Shown one piece after another: positions 36,731-49,591 of a stretch of 64,000 nucleotides of DNA. Within the stretch, counting starts at the first letter, position 1. Each line of letters starts with the position of its first letter. Both the position numbers and the translations under genes were made by a program. Location of the stretch: the NCBI GenBank assembly GCA_030562195.1, contig JAUJPP010000011.1:1860001-1924000 (forward strand), read 5' to 3'. Below the pieces are notes generated by a model. It searched no databases. It was given only the letters and a program-made list of their open reading frames with translations, and was not told where the DNA came from. The stretch is from Nipponacmea schrenckii. Taxonomy: Eukaryota; Mollusca; Gastropoda; Lottiidae.

Positions 36731-37977
36731 CTAGAATTGCTTACAATTATGAACGTATTTCGAGAGCCTTAAAATATTATGTAGGCTAAATTTGCAATTA
36801 CCTACATCTAGACAATATATTGAATATCATTTGACCTAGTTTTCAAAGTCATAAAATAATTAGGTCACACCTTCCGTAACGGTTAATGATGGCGAAAATA
36901 TGAAAATTATCAATTTTTGCTGTATTTAAGTACACTTATCTCTATGAATTTTTTAAGTAAGCCAAATTAAAAAATATCTACTCGTAGACAATATATTGAA
37001 TATTATTTGACCGAATTTTCAAGGTCATGGATTAAGTGGGTCACACCTTCCGTACCCGTTAAAGTGACCTAATTTTGAAAAAATCGAAATTTAAATAATT
37101 CGAAAGAAAATACGAAATTTGAAAATCGGTCTCCAAGAAAAGGTAGATAATGATCCATTGTATCTATGTGCTGAATTTCATCAAAATCGGTCTATCAGTA
37201 GTGTCTGAATTTCGGATTTAAGAATTGTAACGAAAATTCAAAATGGCGGCCGATATGGCAGCTTGACCTAATTATTTAGGTCAAATCAATTACTATTGAC
37301 AAGTTATTTATAAAACAGTTTTCACTTTTCACCTAGCAGTTATAGACCGGAAGTTACGTAATTACGTCATTTGAGGCTAAACCGGAAGTGGAATTTTTAT
37401 TGTCACATTTTTTCAAAAATTATAAACATATCGCCTATCAACTGGTAAAGTTTCAAAATTTTACCATTTATATTAAAGGAGAAATCACGGTCTGAAATTT
37501 TTGCCGATGACCCTTGAATATTGAATTGCAAATCGTGGGTAAAATATTTAACCTAATTGCATAAAACCTATAATTGTTAGTTGACAAATACATTGAAGTT
37601 TTCAAATCTGAAAATCCGGTCAAAATCGAACTGAAAATAAACTTGCTAAAGCAAAAAAACCTGAACTTCCGGTTCACACTTCCTGTCAGAGATAGAACTT
37701 CCGTTTTTGTTTTATTTGATAATAGAAATCATTCTAAGATCAACTGTAGATTTAGAATTTCTGCACCTTTTACCAGTTTGTCTGCAAACTCATCCAAGAA
37801 TTACAAAAAAAAAAAAAAAAAAAAAAATAAAATAATCCGAACGATTACAATACGTTTTCGCCAAAGTCGAAATACGTAATAATCCGAACGATTACAATAC
37901 GTTTTCGACAAAGTCGAAATACGTAATAAAATAATCCGAACGATTACAATACGTTTTCGCCAAAGTCGAAATACGTA
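36731..37977 (-). mobile_element. Family A array copy r8, with three 5' modules
   Basis: The rightmost copy and the 5' edge of the array in element orientation. Three modules occupy about 37828-37977, the middle one with the CGACAAAG loop. The outermost T touches the minisatellite. Confidence 0.8.
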
Positions 37978-38095
37978 ATAATGAGATCATATTACCATCA
38001 TGACTATACAATATACATAATACATATATAATAATACAAATAACAATAATGAGATCATATTACCATCATGACTATACAATATACATAATTATTAT
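37978..38095. repeat. 63-bp minisatellite, right block
   Basis: Nearly two units of the same minisatellite as 28590-28911. The left block's CAAATAACAA and the right block's TAATGAGATC join into an intact unit when the A array is removed. Confidence 0.88.
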
Positions 38096-39238
38096 ATTTT
38101 TATAATATTATTTTTATTACATTATATTATTATTGATAATACTTTTACGTTTACAGAAAATTATATATGATTGAGGCATGCGACTGTGTTCTTGTAATTT
38201 CTGGTTTTAAATTCTTATGTTTGTTATGGTAAATGTTTCCACTTATCTTGTATTTTCCTGAAATTAGGTATAATCATTTATATTGATATCAAGGACAATT
38301 TCTATATTGATGATGCCCACACCCCTCCCTGGTGCCGCCACTGCGTATTTTGATTAAGTCAAGGGGAGTCCCCATGCAAATTTTGATAATTGTACCACAA
38401 TTGAACGGTTTTCTTAATCTGCTAGACTAAATTAATTTATTTTTAATTTTGTTAGTGGGTTTACTTCGACACATATTATTGGAATTTCAACCTGTGTCCA
38501 AACAAAAGATATGCTTTAAAGTGGGTGTATCTTGACAGATATCTGATCTTGTTGAAACGTGATTATAATAAGTAATAAACTAATAAGTAGTAAGTTATTA
38601 AGTAAGTTATACGTGGGGATTAGTAATAAGTAGTAAAGTATTGAGTATCAATAGCAGTGATAAGTAATAGTAAGTTTCATTAAGCACCAAGAAAATTTTA
38701 CGCTAGTATAAAGTATTATGCAAGTGGTAATAATAACGTAATACGCAAGTATCAGTAATGAAAAGTAATTAGCATGTTGGAAGTAAATTGTTTATAATTT
38801 GTAATAATAAGTTATAAGTAAACAGCAAGTTGTAAGCGTAGTGGATATTTACCACGAGCCGTTGTAAATAGTCTGTCACTACACATTCGGTTATTTGCCA
38901 CGACGGGGTAAGTAATTGTAGTATTTTACACTATTTAAGAACGAATTTCTTTCTAGATTTAATGATATTCTATTGAATCACACATAAAATTACAAATGCC
39001 GTCGTCTAATTCGATGTTTTGTGACTGTAATTGTGTGTTTTCTAATCTAAGCGATAATTCAACTGTCCGCCATATTGTACATATACAGTCAAACTTGTAT
39101 TCAGCAAGCGGTCAAGGGAATGACCAAAAAGTGGCTGCTCGTAGAGGTCGGTGCTGAGGGGAGGGCAAGTCAGGTACACCCAGTGAGGAACAAGTCTTGT
39201 GTAATTATCATGTAATTTAATAACAATAACAATAATAA
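38096..39238. other. Spacer between A arrays
   Basis: No gene recognised. About 38570-38850 is a loose repeat of AAGTAATA/TAATAAGT units. Around 39085-39170 a CAGTCAAACTTGTATTC to CTGCTCGTAGAGGTCGG segment resembles a dispersed repeat of marine invertebrates that I cannot name. The last 30 bp are AAC/AAT-rich and were the landing site of the next A copy. Confidence 0.4.
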
Positions 39239-40331
39239 CTAGAATTGCTTACAATTATGAACGTATTTCGAGAGCCTTAAAATATTATGTAGGCTAAATT
39301 TGCAATTACCTACATCTAGACAATATATTGAATATCATTTGACCTAGTTTTCAAAGTCATAAAATAATTAGGTCACACCTTCCGTAACGGTTAATGATGG
39401 CGAAAATATGAAAATTATCAATTTTTGCTGTCTTTAAGTACACTTATCTCTATGAATTTTTTAAGTAAGCCAAATTAAAAAATATCTACTCGTAGACAAT
39501 ATATTGAATATTATTTGACCTAATTTTCAAGGTCATAGATTAAGTGGGTCACACCTTCCGTACCCGTTAAAGTGACCTAATTTTGAAAAAATCGAAATTT
39601 AAATAATTCGAAAGAAAATACGAAATTTGAAAATCGGTCTCCAAGAAAAGGTAGATAATGATCCATTGTATCTATGTGCTAAATTTCATCAAAATCGGTC
39701 TATCAGTAGTGTCTGAATTTCGGATTTAAGAATTGTAACGAAAATTCAAAATGGCGGCCGACATGGCAGCTTGACCTAATTATTTAGGTCAAATCAATTA
39801 CTATTGACAAGTTATTTATAAAATAGTTTTCACTTTTCACCTAGCAGTTATAGACCGGAAGTTACGTAATTACGTCATTTGAGGCTAAACCGGAAGTGGA
39901 ATTTTTATTTTCACATTTTTTCAAAAATTATAAACATATCGCCTATCAACTGGTAAAGTTTCAAAATTTTACCATTTATATTAAAGGAGAAATCACGGTC
40001 TGAAATTTTTGCCGATGACCCTTGAATATTGAATTGCAAACCGTGGGTAAAATATTTAACCTAATTGCATAAAACCTATAATTGTTAGTTGACAAATACA
40101 TTGAAGTTTTCAAATCTGAAAATCCGGTCAAAATCGAACTGAAAATAAACTTGCTAAAGCAAAAAAACCTGAACTTCCGGTTCTCACTTCCTGTCAGAGA
40201 TAGAACTTCCGGTTTTGTTTTATTTGATAATAGAAATCATTCTAAGATCAACTGTAGATTTAGAATTTCTGCACCTTTTACCAGTTTGTCTGCAAACTCA
40301 TCCAAGAATTACAAAAAAAAAAACAAAAAAA
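39239..40331 (-). mobile_element. Family A copy r9
   Basis: Full body without module. Its CTAG|T end abuts an AT-rich TAATAATAA sequence. Confidence 0.78.
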
Positions 40332-40455
40332 CTAGAATTGCTTACAATTATGAACGTATTTCGAGAGCCTTAAAACATTATATAGGCTAAATTTGCAATT
40401 ACCTACATCTAGACAATATATTGAATATCATTTGACCTAGTTTTCAAAGTCATAA
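40332..40455 (-). mobile_element. Family A copy r10, 3' end only (runs into gap)
   Basis: The first 124 bp of a reverse A copy, cut by the N gap. Confidence 0.75.
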
Positions 40456-40955
40456 NNNNNNNNNNNNNNNNNNNNNNNNNNNNNNNNNNNNNNNNNNNNN
40501 NNNNNNNNNNNNNNNNNNNNNNNNNNNNNNNNNNNNNNNNNNNNNNNNNNNNNNNNNNNNNNNNNNNNNNNNNNNNNNNNNNNNNNNNNNNNNNNNNNNN
40601 NNNNNNNNNNNNNNNNNNNNNNNNNNNNNNNNNNNNNNNNNNNNNNNNNNNNNNNNNNNNNNNNNNNNNNNNNNNNNNNNNNNNNNNNNNNNNNNNNNNN
40701 NNNNNNNNNNNNNNNNNNNNNNNNNNNNNNNNNNNNNNNNNNNNNNNNNNNNNNNNNNNNNNNNNNNNNNNNNNNNNNNNNNNNNNNNNNNNNNNNNNNN
40801 NNNNNNNNNNNNNNNNNNNNNNNNNNNNNNNNNNNNNNNNNNNNNNNNNNNNNNNNNNNNNNNNNNNNNNNNNNNNNNNNNNNNNNNNNNNNNNNNNNNN
40901 NNNNNNNNNNNNNNNNNNNNNNNNNNNNNNNNNNNNNNNNNNNNNNNNNNNNNNN
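40456..40955. other. Assembly gap, exactly 500 N
   Basis: A round-number run of N is normally a placeholder of unknown true length. Array orientation switches across it: minus on the left, plus on the right. Confidence 0.98.
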
Positions 40956-41123
40956 CTTTTTTCCCCCTTAACCGTTACGGAAGGTGTGACCTAATTATTT
41001 AATGACTTTGAAAACTAGGTCAAATGATATTCAATATATTGTCTAGATGTAGGTAATTGTAAATTTAGCCTACATAATATTTTAAGGCTCCCGAAATACG
41101 TTCATAATTGTAAGCAATTCTAG
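40956..41123 (+). mobile_element. Family A copy R1, 3' end only
   Basis: Begins in a damaged stretch (CTTTTTTCCCCCTTA in place of the usual TTTTCGCCATCATTA), probably low-quality contig edge. Ends with CTAG 41120-41123. Confidence 0.75.
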
Positions 41124-42211
41124 TTTTTTTTTTTTTTTGTAAATCTTGGATGAGTTTGCAGACAAACTGGTAAAAGGTGCAGAAATTCTAAATCTACAGT
41201 TGATCTTAAAATGATTTCTATTATCAAATAAAACAAAACCGGAAGTTCTATCTCTGACAGGAAGTGAGAACCGGAAGTTCAGGTTTTTTTGCTTTAGCAA
41301 GTTTATTTTCAGTTCGATTTTGACCGGATTTTCAGATTTGAAAACTTCAATGTATTTGTCAACTAACAATTATAGGTTTTATGCAATTAGGTTAAATATT
41401 TTACCCACGATTTGCAATTCAATATTCAAGGGTCATCGGCAAAAATTTCAGACCGTGATTTCTCCTTTAATATAAATGGTAAAATTTTGAAACTTTACCA
41501 GTTGATAGGCGATATGTTTATAATTTTTGAAAAAATGTGAAAAAAAAATTCCACTTCCGGTTTAGCCTCAAATGACGTAATTACGTAACTTCCGGTCTAT
41601 AACTGCTAGGTGAAAAGTGAAAACTGTTTTATAAATAACTTGTCAATAGTAATTGATTTGACCTAAATAATTAGGTCAAGCTGCCATATCGGCCGCCATT
41701 TTGAATTTTCGTTACAATTCTTAAATCCGAAATTCAGACACTACTGATAGACCGATTTTGATGAAATTTAGCACATAGATACAATGGATCATTATCTACC
41801 TTTTCTTGGAGACCGATTTTCAAATTTCGTATTTTCTTTCGAATTATTTAAATTTCGATTTTTTCAAAATTAGGTCACTTTAACGGGTACGGAAGGTGTG
41901 ACCCACTTAATCTATGACCTTGAAAATTAGGTCAAATAATATTCAATATATTGTCTACGAGTAGATATTTTTTAATTTGGCTTACTTAAAAAATTCATAG
42001 AGATAAGTGTACTTAAATACAGCAAAAATTGATAATTTTCATATTTTCGCCATCATTAACCGTTACGGAAGGTGTGACCTAATTATTTTATGACTTTGAA
42101 AACTAGGTCAAATGATATTCAATATATTGTCTAGATGTAGGTTATTGCAAATTTAGCCTACATAATATTTTAAGGCTCTCGAAATACGTTCATAATTGTA
42201 AGCAATTCTAG
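41124..42211 (+). mobile_element. Family A copy R2
   Basis: Body without module, ending CTAG 42208-42211. Confidence 0.78.
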
Positions 42212-43476
42212 TTTTATTTTTTACGTATTTCGACTTTGTCGAAAACGTATTGTAATCGTTCGGATTATTTTATTTTATTACGTATTTCGACTTTGGCGAA
42301 AACGTATTGTAATCGTTCGGATTATTTTATTACGTATTTCGACTTTGGCGAAAACGTATTGTAATCGTTCGGATTATTTTATTTTTTTTATTTTTTTTTT
42401 TTTGTAATTCTTGGATGAGTTTGCAGACAAACTGGTAAAAGGTGCAGAAATTCTAAATCTACAGTTGATCTTAGAATGATTTCTATTATCAAATAAAACA
42501 AAACCGGAAGTTCTATCTCTGACAGGAAGTGAGAACCGGAAGTTCAGGTTTTTTTGCTTTAGCAAGTTTATTTTCAGTTCGATTTTGACCGGATTTTCAG
42601 ATTTGAAAACTTCAATGCATTTGTCAACTAACAATTATAGGTTTTATGCAATTAGGTTAAATATTTTACCCACGATTTGCAATTCAATATTCAAGGGTCA
42701 TCGGCAAAAATTTCAGACCGTGATTTCTCCTTTAATATAAATGGTAAAATTTTGAAACTTTACCAGTTGATAGGCGATATGTTTATAATTTTTGAAAAAA
42801 TGTGAAAAAAAAATTCCACTTCCGGTTTAGCCTCAAATGACGTAATTACGTAACTTCCGGTCTATAACTGCTAGGTGAAAAGTGAAAACTGTTTTATAAA
42901 TAACTTGTCAATAGTAATTGATTTGACCTAAATAATTAGGTCAAGCTGCCATATCGGCCGCCATTTTGAATTTTCGTTACAATTCTTAAATCCGAAATTC
43001 AGACACTACTGATAGACCGATTTTGATGAAATTTAGCACATAGATACAATGGAACATTATCTACCTTTTCTTGGAGACCATTTTCAAATTTCGTATTTTC
43101 TTTCGAATTATTTAAATTTCGATTTTTTCAAAAATTAGGTCACTTTAACGGGTACGGAAGGTGTGACCCACTTAATCTATGACCTTGAAAATTAGGTCAA
43201 ATAATATTCAATATATTGTCTACGAGTAGATATTTTTTAATTTGGCTTACTTAAAAAATTCATAGAGATAAGTGTACTTAAATACAGCAAAAATTGATAA
43301 TTTTCATATTTTCGCCATCATTAACCGTTACGGAAGGTGTGACCTAATTATTTTATGACTTTGAAAACTAGGTCAAATGATATTCAATATATTGTCTAGA
43401 TGTAGGTCATTGCAAATTTAGCCTACATAATATTTTAAGGCTCTCGAAATACGTTCATAATTGTAAGCAATTCTAG
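42212..43476 (+). mobile_element. Family A copy R3, with three 5' modules
   Basis: Three A modules in a row (about 42222-42385; the first has the CTTTGTCG loop), a mixed T-tract, then the body and CTAG 43473-43476. The three modules serve only one body to their right, so module copies can also multiply on their own. Confidence 0.8.
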
Positions 43477-45501
43477 TTTTTTTCTTTTTTTTTTCGAAAT
43501 TGACACACCTCACTGTGCCTAGGCTGCAATAGTTGCAACTTTGTCTCAACTTCTCCAGACCTTCTGTAGTGGCGACGTGTTGCATAAATATAAAATGGAA
43601 CATTTTTGCACAACCGGAAGTGCTGCATTGCAACTTGTCTCAAAAGTAGCAAATTGGCTCTAGCTGGCACAATTTTTGGTCGATTTTCTTGGGGTTTTCA
43701 TTTTTGTAATCTGCAAGTAACTTCTGATCAGATAGCAGTTCAAAAATTTCAATTTTTTAAAATTCGCTGCACACATTTTTTTGCCGTATTTTTCAATTTT
43801 TTGCAACTTTGTTGTTTTAAGTGTGATTCATCTAAAAAAAATTGAGCATAAGAAGCCCACGTAATGCTTTTTAAAAAGTAGGTAAAAATTTTTGCGTCAC
43901 TTCCGGTTTTTTAAAAAAATGAAGTTTTACGTCCGGTTGAATAACTTCCGGTTTTATTAATGTATGAGATTCAAACTTGTTTCATCGGGTAGCCATTAGC
44001 CATACAAAAAAACGAAGAAAATAAAATCAAGGCCGCATGCGCAACTTTGGCCGCCATTTTGATTTTGCTGAAATTGAGCGAATTTAATTCAGACATTACG
44101 GCTTGTCCGATTGAGATGATTTTGGTGTCAAATGAAAGAACATAAAAATTGCAATAAAACATTGGAAGTGGATTTTTGAATTTCGCTTTTGCATTTTTGC
44201 AACAACCGGTTGAATTTTTTCGAAGTTTGGGAGCTTATTTCTCGTGACCTTGACCTTTGGTGACCATGACCTTTAGAAGGTCAAAGGTCATTGACCTTGG
44301 CTGTCAGTTGATATTTTGACCTTTGACCTCCGACGTCTACTTCCGGTTTTATAACTGCCTGAAAACAGCAAAATTCACAACTTTGGACTGCTCTAGAGCG
44401 TGACCTAATTAATTTAGAGGTTTATTATTTTCAGATTCTTTAGGCGCTTTTTGTCTTCTTTCCAACGATGCATTACAAAAGTTTATAAAATGGATATTGA
44501 ATTTTTTTGATTTTTGAAAATTTAAGTACACTTTGCCGTGTTTACGTTTTTTGGAAATGTATGTGTGTATATCTCGTGATCTATAAGATGTACAACCTTC
44601 AAATTTGTAACGTGAATATACATTTTGAATGTGATGTGATTTACATAAAAAAAAGAAAGAGATGGGCGTGGCACATCCAGGTAAAATTTCGATTTACCAT
44701 TTATATGGGTCAGCGAATTACGGCTGCAGTAAATTGCGTTTTTTTAAAAAATTACTTTGCACACATATACCTCATTGCTTTGGCCAGTTCATTCCAGAAA
44801 ATCAGATAATTCGGCCTGTCTGTTGCAATTTTTCGACATTAGGAAACCGGTTGATTTTTTTCTAATTTTGGAAGCTTATTTTTCGTGACCTTCACTCTTG
44901 GTGACCTTGAACTTTAGTAGGTCAAAGGTCATTGACCGTGTCTTTCAATTAATACTTTGACATTTGACCTCCGACGTCCACTTCCGGTTTTATAGCTGCC
45001 TGAAAACAGCAAAATTCACAATTTTGGACTGCTCTAGAGCGTGACCTAATTAATTTAGAGGTTTATTATTTTCAGATTCTTAAGGCGTTTTTTGTCCACT
45101 TTCATGCAATGTATAACAAAAGTTTTTAAAATTAAAATTTAATTTTTGCACTTTTAAAATTAAAGTACATTTTGCCTTTTTGAAATGTATTTGTGCATAT
45201 CTCGTGATCTTTTAAATGTACAAGCTTCAAATTTGTACCGTGAATATATATTTTAAATGTTATTAGATTTACGCAAAAAAAAAATGAGATGGGCGTGGCA
45301 CATCCCGGTAAACTTTCAATTTAGCATTAATATAGGTCAGCGAATTACGTCAGTGGGAAATAACGTTTTTCCAAAAAATTCTTCGCACACAGATACCTCG
45401 TTGCTTTGGCCATATGTTCCCAAAAAATCAGATGTTTCGGGCTGTCTGTTGCAATTTTGCTACGTTTGCAAAGTCCCACTCTGTGCCACGTGTGGCTCTA
45501 G
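43477..45501 (+). mobile_element. Family B copy B1 (body without module)
   Basis: Starts in the T-tract and CGAAATTGACACACC right after R3, and ends CTAG 45498-45501 with the GCAAAGTCCCAC arm and GCCACGTGTGGC hairpin. The missing B module should lie to the left, probably in the gap. A perfect AGGTCAAAGGTCA is at 44278-44290 and again at 44919-44931. Confidence 0.76.
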
Positions 45502-47575
45502 TTGTGGGACTTTGCTACCGCAAAGTCCCAGTTTGTTTTCGAAATGTCCCTTTTTTTTTTTTTTTTTTTTTCGAAATTTACACAGGGCACACAGCCTAGG
45601 CTGCAATAGTTGCAACTTTGTCTCAACTTCTCCAGACCTTCTGTAGTGGCGACGTGTTGCATAAATATAAAATGGAACATTTTTGCACAACCGGAAGTGC
45701 TGCGTTGCAACGTGTCTCAAAAGTAGCAAATTGGCTTTATCTGGCACAATTTTTGATCGATTTTCTTCGGGTTTTCATTTTTGTAATCTGTAAGTAACTT
45801 CTGATCAGATAGCAGTTCAAAAATTTCAATTTTCAAAAATTCGTTGCACACATTTTTTTGTTGTATTTTGCAATTTTTTGCAACTTTGTTGTTTTTAGTG
45901 TGATTCATCTAAAAAAAAAATTTAGCATAAGAAGCCTACGTAATGTTTTTTAAAAAGTAGGTCAAAATTTTTGCGTCACTTCCGGTTTTTGAGAAAAATG
46001 GAGTTTTACGTCCGGTTGAATAACTTCCGGTTTTATTAATGTATGAGATTCAAACTTGTTTCATCGGGTAGCCATTAGCCATACAAAAAAACGAAGAAAA
46101 TAAAATCAAGGCCGCATGCGCAACTTTGGCCGCCATTTTGATATTTCTGAAATTGAGCGAATTTAATTCAGACATTACGGCTTGTCCGATTGAGATGATT
46201 TTGGTGTCAAATGAAAGAACATAAAAATTGCAACAAAACATTGGAAGTCGATTTTTGAATTTCGCTTTTGCATTTTTGCAACATCCGGTTGAATTTTTTC
46301 GAAGTTTGGGGGCTTATTTCTCGTGACCTTGACCTTTGATGACCATGACCTTTAGTAGATCAAAGGTCTTTGACCTTGGCTATCAGTTGATACTTTGACC
46401 TTTGACCGACGTCTACTTCCGGTTTTATAACTGCCCAAAAACAGCAAATTTCGCAACTTTGAACTGCTCTAGAGCGTGACCTAATTAATTTAGAGAGTTA
46501 ATTTTTTCAGATTCTTAAAGTGCTTTTTGTCCTCTTTCCAAGGATGTATAACAAAAGTATGCAAAATGAAAATTGAAGTTTTTGATTTTTGAAAATTTAA
46601 GTATATTTTGCCGTATATGCGTTTGCTTGAAATGTATGTATGTATATCTCGTGATCTATTAGATGTACAAACTTCAAATTTGTACCGTGAATATTCATTT
46701 TGAATGTGATTAGATTCACGCTAAAAAAAATGAGATGGGCGTGGCACATCTGGGTAAATTTCGAATTTACCCTTTTCATGGGTCAGCGAATTACGTCTGT
46801 AGAAAATAGCGTTTTTTTTAAAAAAGTACTTTGCACACAGATACCTCATTGCTTTGGCCAGTTTATCCCGAAAAATCAAATGTTTCTGCCTGTTTGCAAT
46901 TTTGCGACATTTGCAAAAAAAAAAATAGTTTTTTGTTTTGTTTTGGGACTTATTTCTAGTGACCTTGACTTTTGGTGGCCTGGACCTTTACAAGGTCATA
47001 GGTCACTGACTTTGGCCATCAGTTGACAAATTGACATTTGACCTCCGACGTCTACTTCCGGTTTTATATCTGCCCGAAAACAGCAAAATTCACAACTTTA
47101 GACTGATGTAGAGCCTGACCTAATTAATTTACAGGGTTATTTTTTTCAGATTCTTAAGGCGCTTTTTGTCTACTTTCCAACTATGTATAACAAAAGTTTT
47201 AAAAATTAAAATTTAATTTTTGCACTTTTGAAATTAAAGTACATTTTGTTTTTTTGAAATGTATTTGTGTATATCTCGTGATCTATTAGCTGTACAAGCT
47301 TCAAATTTGTACCGTGAATAAACATTTCAACTTTGATTAGAATTACGCCAAAATAAATGAGATGGGCGTGGCACATCCGGATAAACTTCCAATTTTTCAT
47401 TTATATCGGTCAGCGCTCTACGTCTGTAGGAAATAACGTTTTTCAAAAAAAATACTTTGCAAACAGATACCTCGTTGCTTTGGCCAGTTTCTCCCAGAAA
47501 ATCAGATGTTTCGGCCTGTTTGTTGCAATTTTGCAACGTTAGCAAAGTCCCACTCTGTGCCACGTGTGGCTCTAG
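45502..47575 (+). mobile_element. Family B copy B2, complete with 5' module
   Basis: The hairpin GGGACTTTGC-TACC-GCAAAGTCCC comes first, then TTTGTTTTCGAAATGTC and a T-tract. Ends CTAG 47572-47575. It is one of the few uninterrupted B copies and useful as reference for module-to-body spacing. Confidence 0.8.
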
Positions 47576-49591
47576 TTTTTTTTTTTTTTCGAAATTTACA
47601 CACCTCACTGCGCCTAGACTGCAATAGTTGCAACATTGACTCAACTTCTCTAGACCTTCTGTAGTGGCGACGTGTTGCATAAATATAAAATGGAACATTT
47701 TTGCAAAACCGGAAGTGCTGCGTTGCAACAAACCTAAAAAGTAGCAAATTGGCTCTAGCTGTCGCAATTTTTGATCGATTTTCTTCGGGTTTTCATTTTT
47801 GTAATCTACAAGTAACTTCTGATCAGATAGCAGTTCAAAAATTTCAATTTTCAAAGATTCGTAGCACACATTTTTTTGCCGTATTTTGCAATTTTTTGCA
47901 ACTTTTTTGTTTTTAGTGTGATCGATCTGAAAAAAATTGAGCATAAGAAGCCCATGAAACTATTTTCAAAAAGTAGGTCAGAATTTTTGCGTCACTTCCG
48001 GTTTCTGCTAAAAATGGAATTTTACGTCCCGGGTTTAATAACTTCCGGTTTTATTAATGTATGAGGTTCAAACTTGTTTCATCATGTAGCCATTAGCCAT
48101 ACAAAAAAACGAAGAAAATAAAATCAAGGCCGCATGCGCAACTTTCGCCGCCATTTTGATTTTTCTGAAATTGAGCGAATTTAATTCAGAGATTATGGCT
48201 TATCCGATTGAGATGATTTTGGTGTCAAGAAAGAACATAAAAATTGCAAAAAAACATTGGAAGTCGATTTTTGAATTTCGCTTTTGCATTTTTGCAACAT
48301 CCGGTTGAATTTTTTCAAAGTTTGGGGGCTTATTTCTCGTGACCTTGACCTTTGGTGACCATGACCTTTAGTAGGTCAAAGGTCATTGACCTTGGCTATC
48401 AGTTGATACTTTGACCTTTGACCTCCAACGTCTACTTCCGGTTTTATGGCTGCCCAAAAACAGCGAAATTCGCAAGTTTGGACTGCTCTAGAGCGTGACC
48501 TAATTAATTTAGAGTGTTATTTTTTTCAGATTCTTAAAGTGCTTTTTGTCCTCTTTCCAACGATGTATAACAAAGGTTTTTAAAATGAAAATTGAATTTT
48601 TTGATTTTGAAAATAAAAGTACATTTTGCCGTATTGACGTTTTTTTTTAAATGTATTTGTGTATATCTCGTGATCTATTAGATGTACATGCTTCAAATTT
48701 GTAACGTGAATATACATTTTGTAAGTGAATACAGTCATATAAAAAAAAATGAGATGGGCGTGGCACATCCGGGTAAAATTCCATTTTACCATTTATATAG
48801 GTCAGCGAATTACGGCTGTAGGAAATAACGTTTTAAAAAAAAGTACCTTGCACACAGATACCTCATTGCTTTGGCCAGTGGATCCCGAAAAATCAGATGC
48901 TTCGGCCTGTTTGTAGCAATTTGCAACACTAGCAAAAAGTATCAGTTATTTTTCGAGTTGTGGGGCTTCTTTCTCGTGACCTTGACCTTTGGTGACCTTG
49001 AGCTTTACAAGGTCATAGGTCACGGACTTTGGCTTTCAGTTGACAAATTGATATTTTACCTTCAACGTCTACTTCCGGTTTTATATCTGCCCGAAAACAG
49101 CAAAATATACAACTTTGGACTGCTCTAGAGCGTGACCTAATTATTTTAGAGGGTTATTTTTTTCAGATTCTTAAGGCGCTTTTTGTCCACTTTCCAGCGA
49201 TGTATAACAAAAATTTTGAAAATAAAAATTTAATTTTTGCACTTTTAAAATTAAAGTACATTTTGTTTTTTTGAAATGGATTTGTGTATATCTCGTGATC
49301 TATTAGTTGTACAAGCTTCAAATTTGTACCGCAAATATATATTTCAAATGTGATTAGATTTACGCCAAAATAAATGAGATGGGCGTGGCACATCCGGGTA
49401 AACTTCCAATTCCTCACTTATATCGGTCAGCGCTTTACATCTGTAGGAAAAAACGTTTTTCAAAAAAGTACTTTGCACACAGATACCTCGTTGCTTTGGC
49501 CAGATTCTCCCAGAAAATCAAATGTTTCGGGCTGTTTGTTGCAATTTTACAACGTTAGCAAAGTCCCACTCTGTGCCACGTGTGGCTCTAG
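47576..49591 (+). mobile_element. Family B copy B3 (body without module)
   Basis: Begins directly with T-tract and CGAAATTTACACACC; ends CTAG 49588-49591. AGGTCAAAGGTCA at 48373-48385. No unpaired B module was seen to its left in the visible sequence. Confidence 0.76.

Noticed and set aside
28912..37977. Classical centromeric-type satellite
   Set aside because: Each unit has Helitron-type ends (hairpin + CTAG|T), isolated copies occur elsewhere in both orientations, and 5' modules are interspersed, so the tandem order comes from element insertion.
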